From Nitrospirota bacterium (GTDB taxonomy: Bacteria; Patescibacteriota; Gracilibacteria; UBA1369; LOWO2-01-FULL-3): a stretch of 6,584 bases of DNA. The position numbers and the translations under genes are program-made. The notes beneath the pieces were generated by a model. It was given only the letters and a program-made list of their open reading frames with translations. It did no database searches and was not told the DNA's origin. The stretch's first letter is position 1, and every line of letters starts with the position of its first letter. Shown one piece after another: positions 1 through 4,689 of the stretch. The stretch lies in assembly GCA_011682355.1 (NCBI GenBank), contig JAACEU010000030.1:1-6584 (forward strand), read 5' to 3'.

Positions 1-2041
1 GACATTTAACACCTGAAAAAACAACTATAGAAGTAATATTCTTACACTCCGGATAGCCACTACACCCCAAGAACGGCCCAAATCGACCAACCTTAACCTC
101 CATTTCCTTACCACATTTATCACACTTCTTCCCGTTCATCTTCTTCTTCAAAGCCTCAAGCTCCTTACTCTCTTCTTTTTCCTCTTTAGTATCCCCCTCA
201 AGAGGTTTTGCATTCTTACATTCCGGATATCCGCTACAAGACAAAAATTTCCCAAATCGACCCAACTTTATAACCATTTTCTCCCCGCATTTCTCACAAA
301 CTTCATCGCTCTCCTCATTCACAATATCCTCTTTCTTCAAAGTCTTATCCTTTTCCACAATCGTCTTGTGAAAAGGCTCATAAAACTCCCTAATCATCGG
401 CACCCATTTCTGCTTACCTTCCTCAACCAAATCCAATTTATCCTCCATCTCCGCGGTAAATTTATGATCCACAATATTGGCAAAATGCTCCACCAAAAGA
501 TCAGTCACCACAAAAGCGGTATCGGTCGGCCTCAAAGTTTTTTGCTCCTTCTCTACATAATTTCGCGCAATAATTGTATGAATCGTAGGCGCATAAGTGC
601 TCGGTCGCCCAATCCCCTCGCTCTCCAACTTCTTCACCAACGACGCCTCCGTATATCGAGCCGGTGGCTTGGTAAAATGCTGAGTGGTCTCCATCTTATT
701 AAGATCAACATCTTCCCCCTCCGAAAGTTTCGGTAACAAATTATCCCCATCTTTCAATTCATCTTCTCCATGATCTTTACCTTCAAGATAAACCTCCATA
801 AACCCGGGAAATTTGATCACCTGCCCGGTCGCACGAAATTCATAACCGGTATCTCCCGCCGCAATATCAATAGCGGTTTTGTCCAACAAAGCCTCCTTCA
901 TCTGACAAGCAATTGTTCTTTTCCAAACAAGTTCATAAAGTCTGAATTGATCTTTGTCCAAATACTTCTCCACTTTCTCAGGTTTCAGAGAAAGATCAAC
1001 AGGACGAATTGCTTCATGAGCTTCCTGCGCACCTTTTTTCCCCTTAAATTTACGAGGAGTATCTAGCGCAAACTCCTTTCCATATTCTTTTTCAATAACT
1101 TTTTTAGCCGCCTTCAAAGCAACATTCGACAAATTCACACTGTCCGTTCTCATATAAGTGATAAGACCGTGCTCCCCGGAACCAACATCTATACCTTCAT
1201 ATAATTGCTGAGCCAACACCATCGTCTTCTTTACCGAAAACCCAAGCTTTCGCGAAGCTTCTTGTTGTAATGTTGATGTGATGAATGGCGGAGCCGGATT
1301 TCTCTTCGTCTGTTTCTCCTCAACTTTCGAAACTTTGTAATCCACCCCTTTTATTTTTTTCAAAATTTCCTTAACTTCTTTTTCATTTCCGGGCAATATT
1401 TTCTTCCCCTCATGTCTTTGAAGTTCCGCCTCAAAAGTTTTTTCAAAAGTTCCAATAACTTTCCAATATTCATCCGGTTTAAACGCTTGAATTTCACGCT
1501 CTCTTTCCACAACAAAACGCACCGCCACACTCTGCACACGCCCTGCGCTCAGCCCATATCGAACCTTTTTCCAAAGTAACGGCGAAAGTTCATACCCCAC
1601 CAATCGGTCCAAAACTCGACGAGCCTGCTGAGCATCCACCACGTCCATATCCACAGATCGCGGCTCTTTCATCGCCTTTTTTATAGCCCCTTCTGTAATT
1701 TCATGAAAAACAATTCTTTTCACATCAGTCTTTTTCGGGTCAACTTTTAAAGCTTCTAACAAATGCCATCCAATAGCTTCTCCTTCTCGATCTTCATCAG
1801 TTGCCAACCAAAGATGCTCGGCCTTTTTGTATTCATCCTTCAATTGCTTAATAACCTTTTTCTTGTCAGGTGAAATCAAATAACTGGGTTTGAAGTTTTT
1901 TTCAACCTCAATACCCATTTTCGATTTAGGAAGATCTCGGACATGTCCCATCGAAGCCAGCACTTTATATTCTTTCCCCAAAAATCTGGAGATTGTTTTA
2001 GCTTTTGCCGGGGACTCTACTATAACTAGGTTTTTTGCCAT
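1..2041 (-). CDS. topA: DNA topoisomerase I (type IA), 3' end cut by window edge
   Basis: TopA relaxes negative supercoils by cutting one DNA strand through a 5'-phosphotyrosine. I read 680 codons from the ATG at 2041 with no stop. The Toprim domain covers residues 1-115: VIVESPAKAKTI holds the acidic residue E9, and TDEDREGEAI gives D82, D84 and E86, the metal-binding acids. The active site GLITYMRTDS puts the nucleophile at Y296 with R298 beside it. Other family blocks are LSAGRVQSVA (164-173), AHEAIRP (341-347) and TEASLVKKLE (464-473). Two four-Cys zinc ribbons follow (C582/C585/C602/C608 and C640/C643/C660/C666), joined by a charged linker of about 30 residues. GVKC at the edge looks like the start of a third ribbon, so little of the protein should be missing. 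The start is fixed by the family's MAKNLVIVESPAKAKT N-terminus. No Shine-Dalgarno precedes it, and a promoter abuts the ATG. Divergent from hup. Confidence 0.97.
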   Translation of the reverse strand, partial: MAKNLVIVESPAKAKTISRFLGKEYKVLASMGHVRDLPKSKMGIEVEKNFKPSYLISPDKKKVIKQLKDEYKKAEHLWLATDEDREGEAIGWHLLEALKVDPKKTDVKRIVFHEITEGAIKKAMKEPRSVDMDVVDAQQARRVLDRLVGYELSPLLWKKVRYGLSAGRVQSVAVRFVVEREREIQAFKPDEYWKVIGTFEKTFEAELQRHEGKKILPGNEKEVKEILKKIKGVDYKVSKVEEKQTKRNPAPPFITSTLQQEASRKLGFSVKKTMVLAQQLYEGIDVGSGEHGLITYMRTDSVNLSNVALKAAKKVIEKEYGKEFALDTPRKFKGKKGAQEAHEAIRPVDLSLKPEKVEKYLDKDQFRLYELVWKRTIACQMKEALLDKTAIDIAAGDTGYEFRATGQVIKFPGFMEVYLEGKDHGEDELKDGDNLLPKLSEGEDVDLNKMETTQHFTKPPARYTEASLVKKLESEGIGRPSTYAPTIHTIIARNYVEKEQKTLRPTDTAFVVTDLLVEHFANIVDHKFTAEMEDKLDLVEEGKQKWVPMIREFYEPFHKTIVEKDKTLKKEDIVNEESDEVCEKCGEKMVIKLGRFGKFLSCSGYPECKNAKPLEGDTKEEKEESKELEALKKKMNGKKCDKCGKEMEVKVGRFGPFLGCSGYPECKNITSIVVFSGVKC

Positions 2042-2049
2042 GGCTTACT

Positions 2050-2076
2050 TTTATAACAGTCCCTCTCTTTCGTCAA
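2050..2076 (-). promoter_or_regulatory. Predicted topA promoter, leaderless geometry
   Basis: Reading the minus strand, a -35 TTGACG (2071-2076) is followed by a 15-bp spacer and a -10 TATAAA (2050-2055). The -10 ends only 8 nt before the topA ATG, so transcription would start at or within a base or two of the A of ATG. The spacer is shorter than the usual 16-18 bp, which lowers confidence. A leaderless topA mRNA would fit the lack of any Shine-Dalgarno sequence here. Confidence 0.5.
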
Positions 2077-2081
2077 TAGCA

Positions 2082-2152
2082 GACACGCAGCGAAGCGAAG
2101 TGTCCCGAGGTCGCCTATTACCGCGACCGAGTAACGTGAGCGAAGCAAACAC
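2082..2152. repeat. Cluster of three small hairpins with two GCGAAGC cores
   Basis: Three adjacent palindromes lie upstream of the topA promoter. The first is GACAC (2082-2086) with GTGTC (2100-2104), enclosing GCGAAGC at 2090-2096. The second is GGTCGC (2109-2114) with GCGACC (2123-2128), loop of 8. The third is GTG (2136-2138) with CAC (2149-2151), enclosing a second GCGAAGC at 2140-2146. The outer and inner hairpins share a layout (3-5 bp outer stem around a GC-GAA-GC mini-hairpin) but their CAC/GTG arms are swapped. This resembles a short REP-like intergenic repeat. No protein-coding signal was seen. Genome-wide copy number is unknown. Confidence 0.45.
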
Positions 2153-2220
2153 CTTGTCCTAGCCAAAAACCGCTTGTACATCCCGAAACAAGTTGACAAG
2201 AAACGCAAGCTGAAAAGTTT

Positions 2221-2240
2221 CGGCTAACAGAAGCCGTTTT
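2221..2240 (+). terminator. Possible weak terminator hairpin
   Basis: CGGCT (2221-2225) pairs with AGCCG (2232-2236) across a 6-nt loop and is followed by four T on the plus strand. The stem is only 5 bp, so this is a weak candidate. No annotated plus-strand gene ends here; if it is real, it would end a short upstream transcript in the topA-hup gap. Confidence 0.25.
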
Positions 2241-2243
2241 CTA

Positions 2244-2272
2244 CACTTTTACACATACGAAAGTGCGTTTTT
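2244..2272 (+). terminator. Possible second terminator hairpin
   Basis: CACTTT (2244-2249) pairs with AAAGTG (2260-2265), loop of 10, then CG and a run of five T (2268-2272). It sits just after another terminator-like hairpin and about 36 bp before the hup -35. A pair of such hairpins would insulate the hup promoter from read-through or end a small RNA. The stem is short and AT-rich, so confidence is low. Confidence 0.3.
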
Positions 2273-2283
2273 CCCCTGCTAAA

Positions 2284-2330
2284 AGGGCTTTGTACAAATA
2301 AATTAACTTGATTTGCCTTTTAAAAGCCCT
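2284..2330. repeat. Inverted repeat bracketing the hup promoter
   Basis: AGGGCTTT (2284-2291) is repeated in inverse orientation as AAAGCCCT (2323-2330), 31 bp apart. The left arm lies upstream of the hup -35; the right arm fills the end of the spacer and overlaps the first T of the -10. Such placement suits an operator for a dimeric repressor or looping by a DNA-binding protein. No regulator is identified; chance occurrence of an 8-bp pair is possible. Confidence 0.35.
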
Positions 2331-2335
2331 ATAAT
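2308..2335 (+). promoter_or_regulatory. hup promoter (sigma70-like)
   Basis: TTGATT (2308-2313), a 16-bp spacer and a perfect TATAAT (2330-2335). Predicted transcription start is near 2342, giving a 5' leader of about 38 nt that contains no Shine-Dalgarno motif. The consensus -10 fits strong expression, as expected for an abundant nucleoid protein. Confidence 0.75.
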
Positions 2336-2380
2336 AGCGATTGCTTTTCCAAATACATTATTTCTTAACCCAATTCAACT

Positions 2381-2656
2381 ATGACTAAACAAGATCTAGT
2401 TGCGGGTGCAGCACAATCAGCAGGCGTTACTAAAAAAGCGGCTGGTGAAGTTCTAGAATCAATTCTGGGAATGATTACAAAAAGCCTTAAAAAAGGTGAA
2501 AATGTAACAATCACAGGATTCGGAACATTCCGTATCTCAAACAGAGCGGCAAGAACTGGAGTAAATCCACGAAACCCAACTGAAAAAATCAAGATTCCTG
2601 CTATGAAGCTTCCTGCTTTCAAAGCTGGTAAATCTCTAAAAGACGCTGTTAGATAG
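2381..2656 (+). CDS. hup: HU family DNA-binding protein
   Basis: HU is a small homodimeric nucleoid protein that bends DNA without strong sequence preference. The 91-residue product matches the usual length of about 90. Residues 1-45 form the helical dimerisation half. GFGTF (46-50) is the family signature, followed by the beta-arm RTGVNP with the intercalating proline at P63, then KIKIPA (69-74) and the closing FKAGKSLKDAV helix (80-90). The arm tip reads NPRNPTEKI, one residue longer than E. coli HU and with a second Asn-Pro. The start is the only sensible ATG (MTKQDLV) and has no Shine-Dalgarno. It has its own promoter with TATAAT 45 nt upstream and two terminators directly after the stop, so it is transcribed alone. 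IHF is unlikely because there is no partner gene and the sequence is HU-like. Confidence 0.97.
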   Translation: MTKQDLVAGAAQSAGVTKKAAGEVLESILGMITKSLKKGENVTITGFGTFRISNRAARTGVNPRNPTEKIKIPAMKLPAFKAGKSLKDAVR

Positions 2657-2659
2657 CAG

Positions 2660-2683
2660 AAAAAATCTCGTGAGAGATTTTTT
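2660..2683 (+). terminator. First hup terminator hairpin
   Basis: A perfect 10-bp stem, AAAAAATCTC (2660-2669) with GAGATTTTTT (2674-2683), closed by a GTGA loop of the GNRA type. It starts 3 nt after the hup stop. The A6/T6 ends make it usable from both strands, though the GNRA loop forms only in the plus-strand RNA. Confidence 0.8.
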
Positions 2684-2688
2684 CCTTC

Positions 2689-2725
2689 AAAAAAGACCTC
2701 CTAGAAATAGGCGGTCTTTTTTTTT
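2689..2725 (+). terminator. Second, strong terminator; bidirectional between convergent genes
   Basis: GACC, a T/C mismatch, then CCTA pairs with TAGG and GGTC around a GAAA (GNRA) loop at 2704-2707. Six A precede the stem (2689-2694) and nine T follow it (2717-2725). It terminates hup on the plus strand, and the A6 run serves as a U-run for the convergent 222-residue gene, whose stop lies 11 bp beyond it. Confidence 0.9.
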
Positions 2726-2736
2726 GTAATTAAGTT

Positions 2737-3405
2737 CTACTCCCCGGCCTTCCCACCACACCCTCCCCAACCACCGGTACCCCTTCCATCATCACTCTTA
2801 ACCCGAACTTCATCAATCGTCTTTTGCAACGCCTTTGCCACTCCAGCTCCGATCTCATCACTCCGAGGATCCACACGCACATCCATATTCAATAAACACA
2901 CAATTGGAATACTGAATCTAGCAATACCATTCTCATAATCCGCAGATTGCACCTCAACAATACCCTCAAACTCACCACCCAATAATGCTTCTGCCAATAA
3001 GCCGCCACGATCCTTCAGCCCTGTACACTGAAAAACTCCATGTCCAAGCATCCCTGCCTTAATTCCACCTCCACGATGTACACTTCCAAAATTAGCCTCA
3101 CTAACAACTTTTACATTGCCCCCAACAAGCTCAGTAAGTTTTTTGGATAAAAACTTAGCAGCTCTGCTACCAACCGCATACTGTCTTAGCTCCTCCAAAA
3201 TAACAATATTAGCATTCTCCATTTCAGAACAATAAGCAAGTTCCCCTGCCTTCTTAGCAAGGTCCAACCTAAAATCTCCCTCTGATTCTTCTATACTCAT
3301 ACCACTCATTCTCTCAACTAAACTCACCTGAGATTCTCCATTACAAAGAGCCTCATATAGTTCATCAACATCAAATCTCCCACGTACTTCATTTGTTTCA
3401 CTCAT
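2737..3405 (-). CDS. Unrecognised 222-residue protein with Gly-rich C-terminal tail
   Basis: I do not recognise the family. The protein appears soluble: there is no signal peptide and no convincing membrane segment. The first 95 residues are acidic and mostly helical in character (for example FDVDELYEAL and the block around LRQYAVGSRAAKFLSKKL). Residues 97-180 look like a beta-rich domain containing SVHRGGGIKAGMLGHG (108-123) and a hydrophobic strand IPIVCLLNMDV (166-176). After a helix (187-202) the tail is SDDGRGTGGWGGCGGKAGE, which is Gly-rich with W213 and C216. Cysteines at 21, 59, 127, 170 and 216 form no metal-binding pattern. A good promoter (TTGACA, 17 bp, TTAAAT) lies upstream, and the shared terminators lie downstream, so it looks like a real single-gene unit. 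The start has an AT-rich leader of about 19 nt without a Shine-Dalgarno. It is divergent from pheS. Confidence 0.85.
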   Translation of the reverse strand: MSETNEVRGRFDVDELYEALCNGESQVSLVERMSGMSIEESEGDFRLDLAKKAGELAYCSEMENANIVILEELRQYAVGSRAAKFLSKKLTELVGGNVKVVSEANFGSVHRGGGIKAGMLGHGVFQCTGLKDRGGLLAEALLGGEFEGIVEVQSADYENGIARFSIPIVCLLNMDVRVDPRSDEIGAGVAKALQKTIDEVRVKSDDGRGTGGWGGCGGKAGE

Positions 3406-3430
3406 AATTAACTATTAATAATAAGGCAGA

Positions 3431-3459
3431 ATTTAATCACTTCTGTTGAAAAATGTCAA
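3431..3459 (-). promoter_or_regulatory. Promoter of the 222-residue gene
   Basis: On the minus strand a perfect -35 TTGACA (3454-3459), a 17-bp spacer and -10 TTAAAT (3431-3436). The start would fall near 3424, leaving a leader of about 19 nt. The -35 overlaps the upstream in-frame ATG at 3453 of pheS, and sits 2 bp from the -35 of the predicted pheS promoter. Confidence 0.65.
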
Positions 3460-3474
3460 CGATTTCAGTAAAGT
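3446..3474 (+). promoter_or_regulatory. Predicted pheS promoter, leaderless geometry
   Basis: TTGAAA (3446-3451), a 17-bp spacer and TAAAGT (3469-3474, four of six consensus bases). The -10 ends 8 nt before the ATG at 3483, the same distance as in topA, predicting an mRNA that starts at or beside the start codon. The promoter overlaps the longer reading-frame extension from 3453, which argues against that start. Confidence 0.5.
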
Positions 3475-3482
3475 ATCCCCCG

Positions 3483-4523
3483 ATGAAACAAGAAATCGAA
3501 AAACTGGAGAAAGCAGTTCTTGAGGAACTAAAAAAAGTCTCTTCCACGGGAGGGCTAAAAGAACTTGAAGTAAAATACTTCGGCCGAAAAGGTGAATTCA
3601 CAGCAATTCTAAAAGGCCTAAAAGACCTTTCTGCAAGCGAAAAACCGGTTCTAGGAAAATTGGCAAACATTACAAAAGTAAAACTCGAAAAAGCCATCGA
3701 AGCACAACGCCACAAACTCGAAGGCTCAGCCCTCGAAAAAGAACTCGACACAGAATTTTTCGACACATCAATCCCGGGAAAAACACCGCAAATGGGGCAC
3801 ATTCACCCATTATCCCAAGTCCAGGAAGAAGTTGAACGAATTTTCTCACAAATGGGCTTCGCAATCATGGACGGACCGGAAATTGAATCGGAATATTATA
3901 ACTTTGAAGGACTAAACATCCCTGCAGACCATCCGGCCCGCGACATGCAGGACACATTCTTCATCCAAGACAAAGACGACCCAAAACACGGACACATGGT
4001 GCTACGAACTCACACTTCCCCCGTTCAAATCCGAACTATGGAAAAATACGGCGCACCACTGCGAGTAATAATCCCGGGAAGAGTATTTCGATACGAAGCA
4101 ACCGACGCCAGCCACGACACAACATTTTACCAGGTCGAAGGTCTGCTTTTAGACAAAGAAATATCACTCAGCCACTTAAAAGGCGTAATGGCAGAATTCC
4201 TAACTCGCCTATTCGGAGCTCCGGTAAAAGTCAGATTCCGACCGGGCTACTTCCCATTCGTCGAACCGGGCCTCGAGCTCGACTTTTCATGCCTAATTTG
4301 CAACGCAAAAGGCTGTAAAGTATGCAAAAACACAGGTTGGATCGAATTTATGGGAGCGGGAATGGTCCACGAAAATGTATTGAAAGCCGGAGGAATCGAT
4401 TCCAAAAAATACCAGGGATGGGCCTTCGGATTCGGACTCACTCGACTTGTAATGATGCGACACGCCGTATCGGACATCCGCCTACTCACAAACGGCGACC
4501 TAAGATTTATTAAGCAATTTTGA
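3483..4523 (+). CDS. pheS: Phenylalanyl-tRNA synthetase alpha subunit
   Basis: PheS is the catalytic subunit of the (alpha-beta)2 enzyme that charges tRNA-Phe; it needs PheT, encoded next. It is 346 residues from this start. A helical coiled arm (1-90) leads into the class II core: HP..QVQEEVERIF with GPEIESEYYNFEGLNIP, then motif 2 RVFRYEATDASHDTTFYQVEG (200-220, R203) and motif 3 GFGLTRL (316-322, R321). Cysteines 270, 273, 278 and 281 form a zinc-knuckle-like insert before GTGW-type residues, as in many bacterial PheS. The frame is also open from an ATG at 3453 (356 residues). I prefer 3483 because YFGRKG then begins at residue 32, close to YLGKKG at 31 in E. coli PheS, and because 3453 lies inside two promoters. 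No Shine-Dalgarno. It ends in TGA, 166 bp before pheT. Confidence 0.96.
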   Translation: MKQEIEKLEKAVLEELKKVSSTGGLKELEVKYFGRKGEFTAILKGLKDLSASEKPVLGKLANITKVKLEKAIEAQRHKLEGSALEKELDTEFFDTSIPGKTPQMGHIHPLSQVQEEVERIFSQMGFAIMDGPEIESEYYNFEGLNIPADHPARDMQDTFFIQDKDDPKHGHMVLRTHTSPVQIRTMEKYGAPLRVIIPGRVFRYEATDASHDTTFYQVEGLLLDKEISLSHLKGVMAEFLTRLFGAPVKVRFRPGYFPFVEPGLELDFSCLICNAKGCKVCKNTGWIEFMGAGMVHENVLKAGGIDSKKYQGWAFGFGLTRLVMMRHAVSDIRLLTNGDLRFIKQF

Positions 4524-4525
4524 TA

Positions 4526-4665
4526 TGAAATATTCTAAAAACATTTCGACGCAAACGTCGTTGAGCCATCGAGGGATCATGCATCCCGAGATACTCAACC
4601 GGTCGTACACGCTAGACCGGTTGAGCCGCGAAACCGTTTTAGAGAAATGGTTTTAGAATATTTCG
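4526..4665. repeat. Structured inverted-repeat element between pheS and pheT (MITE-like or cis-RNA)
   Basis: The outer arms GAAATATTCTAAAA (4527-4540) and TTTTAGAATATTTC (4651-4664) are perfect complements. After one A/G mismatch the pairing continues with CATTTC (4542-4547) and GAAATG (4644-4649). Inside are three hairpins. HP1 is CGACG/CGTCG around CAAA (4547-4560). HP2 is TTGAG-ATC-GA-GGGAT paired with ATCCC-GA-GAT-CTCAA (4561-4598), with a symmetric GA/GA internal loop that can form tandem G-A pairs. HP3 is CTCAACCGGTC with GACCGGTTGAG (4594-4625), 11 bp. HP2 and HP3 share CTCAA and so compete. TA occurs on both sides (4524-4525, 4666-4667), as a Tc1/mariner-type target duplication would leave. 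There is no T-run, so it is not an intrinsic terminator. I cannot tell mobile element from regulatory RNA. Confidence 0.75.
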
Positions 4666-4689
4666 TACTAAAAAATAATTATATTCATA

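Noticed and set aside
368..1066. Plus-strand open frames of 122 and 98 codons
   Set aside because: Shadows of topA on the opposite strand; no family resemblance, and topA is continuous through them.
2193..2198. Perfect TTGACA on the plus strand
   Set aside because: No -10-like hexamer at 15-19 bp downstream.
1890..2208. Overlapping open frames across the topA start and gap
   Set aside because: Composition and hairpin repeats explain them; no start signals or conserved motifs.
4521..4535. Recoded TGA (Gly, code 25) extending pheS by a few codons
   Set aside because: No in-frame TGA in about 1,300 codons of topA and pheT, and PheS naturally ends at KQF as in E. coli-type proteins.
4593..4626. 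ACTCAAC and GTTGAGC match integron attC consensus RYYYAAC and GTTRRRY
   Set aside because: The hairpin is only 34 nt with no inner L boxes or unpaired central spacer, and there is no integrase; the consensus is degenerate enough to match by chance.
4636..4657. GTTTTAGA resembling the start of a type II CRISPR repeat
   Set aside because: Only two copies 14 nt apart, no spacer-length units and no cas genes; it is part of the inverted-repeat stem.
4524..4689. T-box or Phe-rich leader peptide attenuator
   Set aside because: No T-box sequence, no terminator T-run, only one Phe codon in the short frame, and the location is inside the operon.
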